DNA of 64,000 nucleotides from Pontibacter aquaedesilientis (GCF_014773225.1 NZ_JACXAJ010000001.1:124001-188000); one strand, 5' to 3'. Counted from the stretch's first letter, positions 41,455-51,285 are shown. Numbers and translations: made by a program. Notes: generated by a model from the sequence alone, not told the origin.

Positions 41455-44187
41455 TTACTGCACCCGGATCAGTCGCAGGTGGTCGATCATGGCCTGGTTG
41501 ATTTCCCCGTTCATGTTCTCGTTGGCAGGCTCGAAAGTGAGTGACAGCTGGTGTATGCCTTTCTCCAACCGAACCCATACCTTGTTGGTATAGCCCCAGT
41601 CGCTCCATTCGCCAATACCGCGTTGTGGCAGCACGATGGTGCCAGCCAGTTCAGTTCCTTTTTTGAGGGTGCGAATGGCAGCTTTGTTGTCGGTGTTGAT
41701 CGGGCCGTTGCCGTTGGCGTAACGGAAGTCGATGGCATACATACCTGTTTCCGGCGCAGTTACTTTGAAGTTGACAGTGGTGTTCACCTTTTTGCTCAGC
41801 TCCACAAAGCCCTTGCCCGTGAATCCTTTGTAAGGTTGCTTGGCTGGCTTAGCAACTTTCTCAGCTTCGTATACCTGTTCCAGCGCGGCGGCATAAACCG
41901 CAACCGGCTCACTGGCAAACGAACCGTAGCCGGCAGCGTCGGTGGCAATTACCTGGTACTCTGCAAAGTCGCCGGCCTGCACGGCTATACCTGTCTCGGT
42001 GGTCTGCTGCGTGGCCTTCCCGTTTTTGAGCACGGTATAATTGACAGCGCCTTCCACTGGCTGCCAGCTAAGTTTGCCATTGGCAAAAGTTACTGTTGGC
42101 ACAACCGGCGAAACGTGGTGCGCCACTTTGTTCTGCTTGCCTTTGTTACTTATCTCATTAGCCAATACGATCATCACTTTGTGGTTACCCGAGAGGCTGG
42201 CAGGTATAGCAGCAACTTCCAGTGGCTGGCCATCCAGCGTGATGGAGCTGATCTTGTTGCCAAAACCCTGCATCTCGATGTCGAGGATCGCGTTTCTATA
42301 CCTGAAATTGGTGAGTTGCCGGTTGCCTTTGTAGCTCTCCGGCACAAAAGGCTGGAATACCAGTTTGTCTGCCTGAAAATCCATCCCGAATAACAACTTG
42401 TAGGTCATGCCCAGGTAGCCGGCCACACTCCAGAGCTGACGGTCAGAGTTCACCTGCGTGCCGGCATAGTCGCCGTTGCTGGCCACAAAGTTCTCTTTAT
42501 TCGTTAGGAACAAAGCGGCAGGGCGGTACAGGGCATTCAGGCTTTCGACTGTGGCCAACTCGTTCCCGGTTTTGGCAGCGGCCAGCGTCCAGTAGGCCTG
42601 CACAAAAGGCCAGATGCCATTGTTATGGTAAGGCGGGATGTTCGGAATCTGCGGGAAAATGCTCGGAATACCAAACTCGTACACGGGCGTGCTAGCTACA
42701 ATTTTCTGCGCCTTCGCATCATCTGCTATACCGAACAGCACAGTGAGCGCCTCGCCCAGCGCCTCGGATCGGGGTGAAAGCGACAGGTAATTGCGGCCAT
42801 ACAGGTACTGCCCATAGTAGCCTTTTTCTTCCTGCCACAGCTTATCATTTATACCTTTTTTGAGTTGCGCTGCCAATTGGCTATACCTGTCGGCGGCTTG
42901 CTTATCCTCCAGCAAATCAGCCATTTTGCTTAGGATGATATTCGCCTGGTAGTGCACAGCATTCGTTCCCAAATTTTGAGAAGCGTAGATATCGGCCGGC
43001 TGCATCCACTTGGGGTAGGTTTGCTCGCGCCAGTCCAGAAAAGAAGACTCGCCGCGCATCAGGTTTGTCTTCTGATCGAAGGCGTTGAGCAGGTCATCTT
43101 CCACGGAATTGCGGATAATCTCATAGGATTCACGCAGCCAGTTCTGGTCACCGGTTACCGTGTAGATTTCCCAGGCGGCCGTGGCCCATACAATACGGTC
43201 GGTCGACACTGGATACGCCCCGCCTGTGCCCGTGTCCTGGATGATGCGCTTGTTCTTCACCTTGCGCATCAGGCTTTTGCGGGCTATCTCCGGCTCGATG
43301 GCGGCCAGGCCGAGTATCAGACTGTAGCTGATGTCGCGGGTCCATACGCCGGCCCATTCTTTGCCCGTCCGGAAGGTACTGTCGGCTTCGATGTTCTTCA
43401 CCACCTCTTCCAGGGTCATATTATACAGGGCGTCGGTGAGCACATAGTCAGACTTGTATTGCGGGTAGCGGGCAATGGGCAGACTCAGTTTCCAGTGCGA
43501 TGCCGTGAACTTCTCCTCGCGGTGGGCATTCATGTTGAGCGTCACTTCATAGATGCCATCGCCATCCGGGTCTTTCAATTCCATCCCTTCGCGGCTGGCG
43601 AGGTTATCGAAATCCCAACTGAGTGGAGAGGAGTTGCCAGCGATGTAAACACCCTTAAAATCGTCTTTGTATACCTTGCTGCCGTTGTAGGCGGTGTAGA
43701 ATCCGTCTTTCTGAAAAGCGGCCAGCACCTCGCGCATGTCCAAACGGACGGTGAGTGGGGTGTTGGGTGGCAGAAACGCTTTAGCAGGTGCGGGTGCCGT
43801 GGCTTTGAGCTGCTGTCCGAATTTAATGACCGGCGTCTCGCAGCTACCGCCTTCTTCGGCCAGGCATACGAACTGGTGGTCCATACCGGGCGGCATCTCA
43901 TTGTCCTTGCTGTTGATGCTGAATTTTAACATGATCTCCGGCGACTGAAACTCATTGGCCGGACTTTGGTAGCTCGACGTGATCTCAGTCGGGGAGAGGG
44001 CCTTGGCTACGTGATCGCCCTGTACCACCCGGTCAGGGTATACGGCGTAGGCACCGGATTGCCAGATCGCTTTGTCTGTACTGGCGGCTGTAGCGGTTGT
44101 GCTTGTGTCAGGCTGTTGCGTTTTGCAGGCGGTTGCAGTCATTAAGGCTGCCATGCCGATTGTTTGTATGTAGCTGTATTTGGTCAT
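41455..44187 (-). CDS. Lipoprotein six-hairpin glycoside hydrolase (MGH1/amylo-glucosidase-like) with C-terminal CBM35-like module
   Basis: 910 residues from the ATG at 44187 (MTKYSYIQTIGMAAL). The open frame extends to 44313, but that part reads through a dispersed repeat and is rejected. Lipobox TAT-Ala-Cys near residue 21. An N-terminal beta domain (about 40-240) precedes an (alpha/alpha)6 barrel with GKEWAGVWTRDISYSL, FLDWREQTYP and PPYHNNGIWPFVQAYW, typical of MGH1/glucosidase-type toroids. After a fibronectin-like stretch, the last 130 residues (YEAEKVAKPAK..) look like a CBM35. Likely trims an oligosaccharide in the periplasm or at the surface; neighbours suggest alpha-glucans. The exact GH family is uncertain. 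Confidence 0.85.
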   Translation of the reverse strand: MTKYSYIQTIGMAALMTATACKTQQPDTSTTATAASTDKAIWQSGAYAVYPDRVVQGDHVAKALSPTEITSSYQSPANEFQSPEIMLKFSINSKDNEMPPGMDHQFVCLAEEGGSCETPVIKFGQQLKATAPAPAKAFLPPNTPLTVRLDMREVLAAFQKDGFYTAYNGSKVYKDDFKGVYIAGNSSPLSWDFDNLASREGMELKDPDGDGIYEVTLNMNAHREEKFTASHWKLSLPIARYPQYKSDYVLTDALYNMTLEEVVKNIEADSTFRTGKEWAGVWTRDISYSLILGLAAIEPEIARKSLMRKVKNKRIIQDTGTGGAYPVSTDRIVWATAAWEIYTVTGDQNWLRESYEIIRNSVEDDLLNAFDQKTNLMRGESSFLDWREQTYPKWMQPADIYASQNLGTNAVHYQANIILSKMADLLEDKQAADRYSQLAAQLKKGINDKLWQEEKGYYGQYLYGRNYLSLSPRSEALGEALTVLFGIADDAKAQKIVASTPVYEFGIPSIFPQIPNIPPYHNNGIWPFVQAYWTLAAAKTGNELATVESLNALYRPAALFLTNKENFVASNGDYAGTQVNSDRQLWSVAGYLGMTYKLLFGMDFQADKLVFQPFVPESYKGNRQLTNFRYRNAILDIEMQGFGNKISSITLDGQPLEVAAIPASLSGNHKVMIVLANEISNKGKQNKVAHHVSPVVPTVTFANGKLSWQPVEGAVNYTVLKNGKATQQTTETGIAVQAGDFAEYQVIATDAAGYGSFASEPVAVYAAALEQVYEAEKVAKPAKQPYKGFTGKGFVELSKKVNTTVNFKVTAPETGMYAIDFRYANGNGPINTDNKAAIRTLKKGTELAGTIVLPQRGIGEWSDWGYTNKVWVRLEKGIHQLSLTFEPANENMNGEINQAMIDHLRLIRVQ

Positions 44188-44678
44188 AGTTAGTTTTAAT
44201 GTTGTATAGCTTGGCTTGGCCAGCCGGGCCCTACTTTTTTTCTTGATAAAAAAAGTAGGCAAAAAAATCAAGACTCCCCAAACTCGCTGAACGCTCAAAC
44301 AGTGGGTAGTCATTTTGGTGCACCTGGCTCAAGCCGTTCATTTCATAGCATGCGTGCAAGTTAGTCTTTTAATGTGTACTGTACCGGTGGTGTATGCTAT
44401 AGAGTTTATACATATGAATTTGCAGCTACAGAGTCCCCTCCTTGGACTACTGAGCACGCGAGCTCGAAAGTAGCGAGCGTAGCTCTGAGGGGCAGGGATG
44501 GCAAGGCTTGGTATCGCAAAGAATGATTGGCAGCTACAAAAAGTCCCCCATTAAAGTCGAAGATTCCGGACATGATTCGGAAGGGTAAGGGGATGACAAT
44601 CGTGTACGAGAATCCTGCCAATCCTTTAATCCTGAAAATCCTTGGGGTAGGGGCCCTATGTAGAGATTCAGACGATCT
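44188..44678. repeat. Repeat-rich gene-free region, 491 nt
   Basis: Holds a perfect hairpin CCTACTTTTTTT / AAAAAAAGTAGG (44230-44241 with 44248-44259). An inverted copy of the 23.3-kb element follows (CCAAACTCGCTGAACGCTC, 44278-44296), inside outer arms GACTCCCCA / TGGGTAGTC. There is a CCCCTCCTTGG-type element near 44430 and GGGGTAGGGGCCCT at 44644-44657, also shared with 23.3 kb. No gene; the small open frames are repeat read-through. Confidence 0.75.
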
Positions 44679-45854
44679 CTACTTCACCCCAAACTTATAC
44701 ACCGTCGTCTCACTGTACTTCTCACCCGGCCGGATGATCGACGAAGGAAAGCTTTCCTGGTTTGGAGAGTCTGGGAAGTGCTGGGCTTCGAGGCAGAGGC
44801 CGGCGTAACGGTTATAAGTTGTGTTGCTGTGTCCGGTTAGGGTGCCATTAAGGTGATAGGCGGTATAGAATTGTATACCTGGTTGCGTGGTGTATACCTC
44901 CATCACTCGTCCGGTGCCTGGGTCTGCCACCGTGGCTGCGTGTATCAGGTTTTTGCCTTCGTTCCGCACTACGTAATTCAGGTCGTAGCCGTAGCCCTGC
45001 AGATTTTCGATGCGGTCACCCACACGGGTTGGGCTCGTAAAATCATAAGGCGTTCCTTCAACAGATTTCAGCTCACCGGTAGGTATAAGCGTTTCGTCGG
45101 TGGCCGTAAACCGATCCGCATTAATCATCACGACATGATTGAGAATATCCTTTTCCTTGCCAGCGCTTAGGTTGAAATAGCTGTGGTTGGTCAGGTTGAC
45201 CGGCGTGGCTTTGTCGGTGGTAGCCTCGTAGTCAATCTTCAGACCGTTGTCGTCGGTCAGGGTATAGGTTACAACGGCCTTCAGATTGCCAGGGTAGCCT
45301 TCTTCCCCGTCTCTGCTCAGGTAGGTCAGCCGAATCGCATTCTCAGCCGGCACTTCCTCCGCTTGCCAGACCACGCGGTCGAAGCCGGTGATGCCGCCGT
45401 GCAGGTGATTGGGTGCGTTGTTGGTGGCCAGGGTATAGGTCCTGCCATCGAGCGTGAACTTGCCTTTGGCAATACGGTTGGCGTAACGGCCCACAATGCC
45501 ACCAAAATGCGGATCGTTGGGTACATAGCCGTCTACGCTGTCGAAACCCAGGGCAATTTCGCCCATATTACCCGCCCGGTCGGGCGTCTGGATCGATGTC
45601 ACGATTGCACCGTAGTTGGTGATCTTCACCGTCATGCCGCTGGCGTTGGACAGGGTATAAAGGTGTAATTCCTGTCCGTCAGGGGCAGTGCCGAAGGGCT
45701 GTTTTTCGATTTCCATTGAGATAGGCGATTCTGCGGTAGTTGCGGTTTGTTCCGTTTGCTGTTCGGGACCGGAGCAGCCTGCCAGACCTGCCGCACCCAG
45801 GCTTCCGAAGAAAGCCAGGGCCAGCAGAGAAGGGCAAAGTATTGCTTTCTTCAT
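44679..45854 (-). CDS. galM: Aldose 1-epimerase (mutarotase), lipoprotein
   Basis: 391 residues. A lipoprotein signal peptide with lipobox LAG-Cys near residue 27, then a complete galactose-mutarotase beta-supersandwich: ITNYGAIVTSIQTPDR, GFDSVDGY, GGIVGRYANRIAKG (conserved NR), NNAPNHLHGGITGFD (catalytic-region His), LTNHSYFNLSAG and a late EAQHFPDSPNQ with the catalytic Glu. It interconverts alpha and beta anomers of glucose or maltose released by the neighbouring amylase and glucosidase. It starts 24 nt after the amylase gene, so the two are co-transcribed. Periplasmic or outer-membrane anchored. Confidence 0.93.
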   Translation of the reverse strand: MKKAILCPSLLALAFFGSLGAAGLAGCSGPEQQTEQTATTAESPISMEIEKQPFGTAPDGQELHLYTLSNASGMTVKITNYGAIVTSIQTPDRAGNMGEIALGFDSVDGYVPNDPHFGGIVGRYANRIAKGKFTLDGRTYTLATNNAPNHLHGGITGFDRVVWQAEEVPAENAIRLTYLSRDGEEGYPGNLKAVVTYTLTDDNGLKIDYEATTDKATPVNLTNHSYFNLSAGKEKDILNHVVMINADRFTATDETLIPTGELKSVEGTPYDFTSPTRVGDRIENLQGYGYDLNYVVRNEGKNLIHAATVADPGTGRVMEVYTTQPGIQFYTAYHLNGTLTGHSNTTYNRYAGLCLEAQHFPDSPNQESFPSSIIRPGEKYSETTVYKFGVK

Positions 45855-45878
45855 AGGTATTGATCCGTCAGGTATAGC

Positions 45879-47453
45879 TTACTTTTTCAGGATCAGGGAG
45901 CTGTAAGCCGGTAACTGCGCGGTGCCTTTTGTCAGTTTGGCTTCGTTATGCTGATGCATGACCTGCGTGTGTTCCTTCAGGTCGGCAGGTATAGGTACAG
46001 TGACGGCAGTGCCTGACAGGTTGTGCAGCACGAGTACCGACTCACCGCCATGCGTCCGCACGAAAGCGCTGATCGCCCGGTTGTTCACGTTCACCGGTTC
46101 CAGTTCGCCAAGCGAAAGCGCCGGGCTGTTGTTGCGCAGCCTGATGTAGTTTTTGTAGTGGTTCAGCAGTGAGTTTTTGTCCGCTTCCTGCACAGCTACG
46201 GGTGCCACGGTCTGTTCGGTGCTGTACTGTGGTTTTACCCAAGAGGTACGGCATTCATCCTGCGCTTTCACGTCCCATAGGAAAGGCTCCCTGATCTGCT
46301 CATCCGGCTTCTTGCCTTTCATGCCAATTTCCTCGCCATAGTAGATGTAAGGAGAGCCCGGCAGTGTAAGCAGCAAGGCCGCGCCCATTTTGGCTTTGTT
46401 CATGTCGCCGTTCACTTCGCTCATGATGCGGTTCTGGTCGTGGTTGCTCAGAATGGTGGCGTCAATGAAATCGGGGTTCACGTTTTTGTAAAACGCCATG
46501 ATGCGGTCGTGGTGAATAGCCAGTGAGTCGCCTGTTCCTTTATTGAGGGCTTCCAGCATTTTCCAGCTCATCTCGAAGTTGAAGAGGGCAGGCAGGCCTT
46601 TGGTATAAGGAGCTACTATATCGGCCTCGGCCCATACCTCGCCCACCAGGTATACGTCTGGCTTCACTTTCTGCATTTCGGCTCTGAACTCTTCCCAGAA
46701 CTGGTGGTTGTCGGCTTGTCTGTCATCTGTGAAAATATGGCGGGCAGCATCCAGGCGGAATCCGTCCACACCTACTTCCTCCAGCCAGTAGCGGCCAATC
46801 TTATAGGCTTCCTGGCGCACCTTGGGGTTATCGAAATTGAGGTCGGGCATACCACCCCAGAAGAAGCCGTAGTATTTGTAGTCGCTGCCCTTTACCTCAT
46901 GCCATTGCTTGACATTGTGCGAGTCGTCGCCGGTTGTTTTGCCCTCGCCCTTGGTTTGCGGGTCGTCTTTGTGCGCCCACACATAATAGTCGCGGTACGG
47001 ACTTTTCTCGTTTTTGGCTGCCTCTACAAACCAAGGATGATCGCTGCCCGAGTGGTTGAGCACCAGGTCGATCACGACTTTGATGTTGCGCTTGTGGGCC
47101 TCGTTCACAAACTCCTTGAAATCCGCCATGGTGCCGTAGTCCGGGTGGATGCCGTAATAGTCGGTCACGTCATACTTGTGGTAGGAAGGAGAGGGGCTCA
47201 TCGGCATCAGCCAAACCCCCTGTATACCTAGTCCGGAGAGGTAGTCGAGCTTAGAGGTCATGCCTTTGATATCGCCGATGCCATCGTTGTCGGAGTCGCA
47301 GAAGGATTGCACGAAGATCTCGTAGCTAACGCTGCGCGGCCATTCGCTGGCTTTGGCTTCTGGCTGCGATTCGAGCTGGGAAGGAGTGCTGCAGCCTGTG
47401 GCCAGGTATAGCGCAGGTATAAGCAACAGATGGTGTAGGTTTCTTTTTTTCAT
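45879..47453 (-). CDS. GH13 alpha-amylase lipoprotein
   Basis: 524 residues. Lipobox LATG-Cys21, then a (beta/alpha)8 barrel with the four GH13 regions: DLVLNH, GFRLDAARH (nucleophile Asp235), LVGEVW (acid/base Glu272) and LSNHDQNR (Asp339). A calcium-site motif DSDNDGIGD lies at about 53-61, and a C-terminal beta domain ends the chain. It hydrolyses alpha-1,4-glucans, probably at the outer membrane or in the periplasm. It sits between GH31 and galM on the same strand in the alpha-glucan locus. Confidence 0.94.
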   Translation of the reverse strand: MKKRNLHHLLLIPALYLATGCSTPSQLESQPEAKASEWPRSVSYEIFVQSFCDSDNDGIGDIKGMTSKLDYLSGLGIQGVWLMPMSPSPSYHKYDVTDYYGIHPDYGTMADFKEFVNEAHKRNIKVVIDLVLNHSGSDHPWFVEAAKNEKSPYRDYYVWAHKDDPQTKGEGKTTGDDSHNVKQWHEVKGSDYKYYGFFWGGMPDLNFDNPKVRQEAYKIGRYWLEEVGVDGFRLDAARHIFTDDRQADNHQFWEEFRAEMQKVKPDVYLVGEVWAEADIVAPYTKGLPALFNFEMSWKMLEALNKGTGDSLAIHHDRIMAFYKNVNPDFIDATILSNHDQNRIMSEVNGDMNKAKMGAALLLTLPGSPYIYYGEEIGMKGKKPDEQIREPFLWDVKAQDECRTSWVKPQYSTEQTVAPVAVQEADKNSLLNHYKNYIRLRNNSPALSLGELEPVNVNNRAISAFVRTHGGESVLVLHNLSGTAVTVPIPADLKEHTQVMHQHNEAKLTKGTAQLPAYSSLILKK

Positions 47454-47620
47454 GTTTGTTAGTGTTTATCCCAACCCAGCCCTCCCCTAAGGACAGGGAA
47501 GTGGGGGTAGGCATTATGGTCATTTTTTTATCTTCAAAGGAGCTTGTGTGAGTGCGTCCGGTGCATAAAAAGGTAACTCAATCCTGAAAATTCATTTAAT
47601 CCTATAAATCCTGATTCAGA

Positions 47621-50089
47621 CTAAAAGTTGATGGTAAAGCGACCGTTGTCATTTCGCACCACCAGGCTGCGCACGCTATACCCGATTCTTGGGTTGGCCG
47701 TGCCCTGCGGATCGAAGCGGGTAATCGGGTCGATGAAGGACGCGAAGTCATCTTTTGTATCGGCTTTTTTGCCGTTAACTTTAAAGCGGGCCTTCTCATC
47801 ATAGCCGTGCAGCATCACTTTCACGTGCTTAAACTTGGTTTTGAAGTTTCCTTCCGCATCGCCGAAGGTAATGGATTTGCGGCGCGGGTCGTAGGTGATG
47901 GTGCGCTTGTAAAAGCCGCCTTTCTGGTAGTCGTAGCTTTCCCCGTCGTCCTCGTAGTACACAAAGCTGTTGGCCACATCGCCACGGTACACGTGCACGG
48001 TCAGGGTGTCGGTGGGCATCTCACCGGTGTGCTGCACCAGCGACTGCATCGGGATGATGCTGCTTTCCTTCACGTAGATCGGCAGTTTGTTGTACTGCAC
48101 CCCAATCATCTCCTCGCGGTTGCCCTGCTTTACTTCACCGGTCCAGAGGTCGTACCATTTGCCCTGCGGGAAGTATACCTTGCCATAATTCTTTGTGCTC
48201 TCAAAAGGCATGATCAGGAAAGCCTTGCCGAATTGGTACTGCGACTCGAACTCGCCGTTGTATACCTTGTCGTCGTGGGTATAATCGATGGCCAGGGTGC
48301 GCATGAGCGGCTGGCCAGACTGCGTTGCCTCGTACATGTTGGAGTAGATGTAGGGCATCAGTTTATACCGCAGACTGATGAAGTTACGGGCAATTTCCGT
48401 TACCTCCTCGCCAAAGGCCCAGGGCTCCGCAGAGCGGGTGTTGACGCCGGTGTGGTTACGGAAGTAAGGCGTGAAAGCCCCCAATTGAATCCAGCGGGCA
48501 AACAGACCCACCGGCGCGTTTCCGGTGAAGCCGCCAATGTCCATGGCCGAGAAGGCTACACCCGATACGCCCAGGCTGTTGAGCAGGCGTATACCTAAAA
48601 TCATGTGACTGTCTTCGGCGCGGTTGTCTCCGGTCCAGATGGCGGAGTAACGCTGCGAACCCGAAAAACCGGCACGAGAAAGGATAAACGGACGCTTGTT
48701 CTGCATGTGCTGGCGGGCACCTTCGTAGCTGGCGCGGGCCATCTGCAGACCATACACGTTGCGACCTTCCTTATGCGTGGTGATGTTGCCTTCGAAGTTG
48801 AAGAGCACGTTGTTCGGCATTTTCTGCCCCCAGGTGGCAATCTCGTTCATGTCGTTCCAGAAACCATCCACACCGGTCTCGGCAAAGAACTTGATCTCTT
48901 TTTTCCACCACTCGCGGCCTTTCTGGCTCGTGAAATCCGGGAAGTGCGTCCAGCCTGGCCATACCTCGCCGGCGTAATACTTGCCGTCCGGATATTTCAG
49001 GAACACGTCATCTTTCACACCACGCTCATAGGCGCCGTAGCCTTCCTCAATCTTGATGCCCGGGTCCACGATCACGGTTGTCCGGAAGCCCATGTCCTTG
49101 AGCTTCTTGTTCATGGCAGCTGGATCAGGGAAGCGGGTTTTGTCCCAGGTGAAAAGCTTGTACTTGTCCATGTAATGGATGTCGAGCGTGATGCCATCCG
49201 CCGGGATTTTCTTCTCGCGCAGGGTCTGGGCAATGCGGAACACCTCCGTTTCCGGGTAGTAGGAATAGCGGTTCTGCTGGTAGCCCAGACTCCAGAGCGG
49301 CGGCAGTTCCATGCGGCCCGTCAGGAAGGTATAGGACGTGATCAGGTCAGCCAGTTTGGTGTGGTAGAAGAAGTAGTAATCCATCTCGCCGCCCTGCGCC
49401 CCGAAGGAGGAAAAGCGGTCGTTGCTGGCCCCGAAATTGAAATCGCTCTGGTAGCTGTTATCGAAGAAGATGCCGTAGTTGAGGCCGTTGTGTATCCCGA
49501 TGTAAAAAGGGAAGGTGGTGTAGAGCGGGTCCTGCCCGGTGGTATAGGCATAAGCGTCGGTGTTCCAGTTGGTATAGCCACTGCCTCTTCTGTCAAGGCC
49601 GCCGGTTTTCTCGCCCAGCCCGATGAAGCGCTCGCCTTTCTGCATTTTCTTGTAGGTGGTCACTTCCTCGCCTATCCAGGAAGTGGTCAGGCCTTCCTCG
49701 TCCTGGTTGATCACCTTGCCATCGCGGGTATAGAAAGCCACCGCAAACGGGTTTTTGGTGATGCGGGCCTGTAGCGAGTCCGTCTGTATGGTGACCTCTT
49801 TATCATTTTGGGTAATGTTTACTTTAGCCTGCTGCGGCTGCGTAACCACGGCATAGGAAAAGTCTTTGCCGAGTGGCTGTTTGTCCATGCGCACGCGCAC
49901 CACGGTAGGGGTGTATACCGTTACTTCCACATGCGCATTCTGGTCGGTGTTCATCGTGACCTTCTGAGCCGAAATGCTCACCTTGCTGACAGCACCAACA
50001 CCTTTCACAGGGCTGTTCTGCGCCAAGCTCGGTAAGCTGATGAATGTGGTTAGCAGAAGTACTGCCAACGTTTTGTAAGAAATCTTCAT
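47621..50089 (-). CDS. GH31 alpha-glucosidase, secreted
   Basis: 822 residues. A signal peptide (about 1-23, ending SLAQ) leads to an N-terminal mutarotase-like beta-sandwich (about 35-230), a catalytic barrel with the nucleophile Asp413 in GFWNDMNE and the acid/base Asp in IWTGDNRAED, then C-terminal sandwiches including a DUF5110-like module. It releases glucose from the non-reducing end of maltose and malto-oligosaccharides in the periplasm, the SusB-equivalent role in the Sus model. It lies downstream of SusE, separated by a terminator-like hairpin (50136-50175). Confidence 0.94.
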   Translation of the reverse strand: MKISYKTLAVLLLTTFISLPSLAQNSPVKGVGAVSKVSISAQKVTMNTDQNAHVEVTVYTPTVVRVRMDKQPLGKDFSYAVVTQPQQAKVNITQNDKEVTIQTDSLQARITKNPFAVAFYTRDGKVINQDEEGLTTSWIGEEVTTYKKMQKGERFIGLGEKTGGLDRRGSGYTNWNTDAYAYTTGQDPLYTTFPFYIGIHNGLNYGIFFDNSYQSDFNFGASNDRFSSFGAQGGEMDYYFFYHTKLADLITSYTFLTGRMELPPLWSLGYQQNRYSYYPETEVFRIAQTLREKKIPADGITLDIHYMDKYKLFTWDKTRFPDPAAMNKKLKDMGFRTTVIVDPGIKIEEGYGAYERGVKDDVFLKYPDGKYYAGEVWPGWTHFPDFTSQKGREWWKKEIKFFAETGVDGFWNDMNEIATWGQKMPNNVLFNFEGNITTHKEGRNVYGLQMARASYEGARQHMQNKRPFILSRAGFSGSQRYSAIWTGDNRAEDSHMILGIRLLNSLGVSGVAFSAMDIGGFTGNAPVGLFARWIQLGAFTPYFRNHTGVNTRSAEPWAFGEEVTEIARNFISLRYKLMPYIYSNMYEATQSGQPLMRTLAIDYTHDDKVYNGEFESQYQFGKAFLIMPFESTKNYGKVYFPQGKWYDLWTGEVKQGNREEMIGVQYNKLPIYVKESSIIPMQSLVQHTGEMPTDTLTVHVYRGDVANSFVYYEDDGESYDYQKGGFYKRTITYDPRRKSITFGDAEGNFKTKFKHVKVMLHGYDEKARFKVNGKKADTKDDFASFIDPITRFDPQGTANPRIGYSVRSLVVRNDNGRFTINF

Positions 50090-50135
50090 AGGCGGATATT
50101 TTGTAAAGGAATTGGAAAATACGTTCTATCAGACA

Positions 50136-50175
50136 TGAAAAAACCCGGCAGAGCGGAGCTGCCTGCCGGGTTTAA
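50136..50175 (-). terminator. Terminator or attenuator between SusE and GH31 genes
   Basis: AAACCCGGCAG / CTGCCGGGTTT, an 11-bp perfect stem (50141-50151 with 50163-50173) followed by six T on the minus strand. It would lower enzyme-gene transcription relative to the SusCDE genes. Confidence 0.88.
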
Positions 50176-50196
50176 TATGTGCACGCCATCAAATAA

Positions 50197-51285
50197 TTAT
50201 TTTTTGATGAACACGTAGTGACCAGTAAGGTCGTTGAAGAGAATTTGGTAAGTACCTGCACTTACTTTCAGGTTTTCGCCACCCTGCTTGCCTTTGCCAA
50301 ACGGGTTGGTTTCTTTACCCTGGTCAGTTCCCCAGTTCACATCCCAGTTCGGAGCGTGTCTGAACTTCAGCTCAGTGTCAGCGGCGAAGGTATGCATCAG
50401 GCTCCAGGCATGCGGGTTAAAGCTGGTCTTTTCCATCGGCACGATCGTACCCCAGCCGTTGAAACCACCGATAATACCAACGGAGGCAAAAGTTCTGGCT
50501 CCGGTTTCGTTAAATGGCGTAATGCTGAAAGTGTTGTTGCGCAGGTCCAGGTTCACGGTGTAGTAACCGGTAGATGGCACCGTAAAGGTACCCGGGTCCG
50601 GGTCAGCCTCTGTTTCGCGGAAGGCCACGCCGTTGCTGCCGTTATTGCCCCACTGCGGCGCCCATTTGCCCAGCATACCCAGGAACTTCAGGTTACCGCC
50701 TTTCAGAGGGCCTGTGTAGGTATAGATGAAGATATCCTGCTCGCTACGGTACATTGGCGTTGCCTTGGTGTTGTCCCAACCGCCCTGAGTGGCGTCGCCT
50801 ACCATGTACACGGTCGCATAAGGCGGCTCTGTCAGGTATGGCGTCACTTTCATCGTGATCACGTTGGAGTTGACGGCAGTTACCTTATCCGAAATTTTTG
50901 AAACAACGCGGGCTTCGACATCATTTACTTTGAAAGCCGTAACCGGCAGTCTGTTCAGGAGCGTGTTGAGCTCACCCACGGTGAATTTTTTCGTCAGGAC
51001 GCTCCCCATGCCCGACTCGACAGGTGCCGCAAAATTGTTGCCCTTCATGTCCAGCTGCAGGACGTAGTTCACTGCGGCCTGATAGCCATAGTCCGACGCC
51101 GTCCAGTTTAGGGTGATGGCGTCGTTGGTGGCATTCTCTTCCTTCAGTTCCAGGCTAGTGGTAGAGGCTGACAGCACCGGAGCGGTGCCATCCTGCAGGA
51201 TGAGTCTCTCTTCATCCTTATCGCAGGAAAAAAGCGTCACCGAGAGGGCGCACAGTAGGAACAATTGATTTATCCAGGTTTTCAT
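50197..51285 (-). CDS. SusE/SusF-type starch-binding outer-membrane lipoprotein
   Basis: 362 residues. Lipobox LFS-Cys near residue 21 followed by DKDEERL. The N-terminal Ig-like SusE domain (about 40-145, LELKEENATNDAITLNWTASDYGYQAAVNYVLQLD in segments) is followed by two beta-sandwich modules with aromatic residues (YMVGDATQGGWDN and GIIGGFNGWGTIVPM) like the starch-binding CBMs of SusE/SusF. It tethers alpha-glucan at the cell surface. It follows the SusD gene by 74 nt. Confidence 0.92.
   Translation of the reverse strand: MKTWINQLFLLCALSVTLFSCDKDEERLILQDGTAPVLSASTTSLELKEENATNDAITLNWTASDYGYQAAVNYVLQLDMKGNNFAAPVESGMGSVLTKKFTVGELNTLLNRLPVTAFKVNDVEARVVSKISDKVTAVNSNVITMKVTPYLTEPPYATVYMVGDATQGGWDNTKATPMYRSEQDIFIYTYTGPLKGGNLKFLGMLGKWAPQWGNNGSNGVAFRETEADPDPGTFTVPSTGYYTVNLDLRNNTFSITPFNETGARTFASVGIIGGFNGWGTIVPMEKTSFNPHAWSLMHTFAADTELKFRHAPNWDVNWGTDQGKETNPFGKGKQGGENLKVSAGTYQILFNDLTGHYVFIKK

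Noticed and set aside
44188..44313. 42-codon N-terminal extension of the six-hairpin glycosidase
   Set aside because: It reads through a dispersed hairpin repeat; the ATG at 44187 gives a normal lipoprotein signal peptide.
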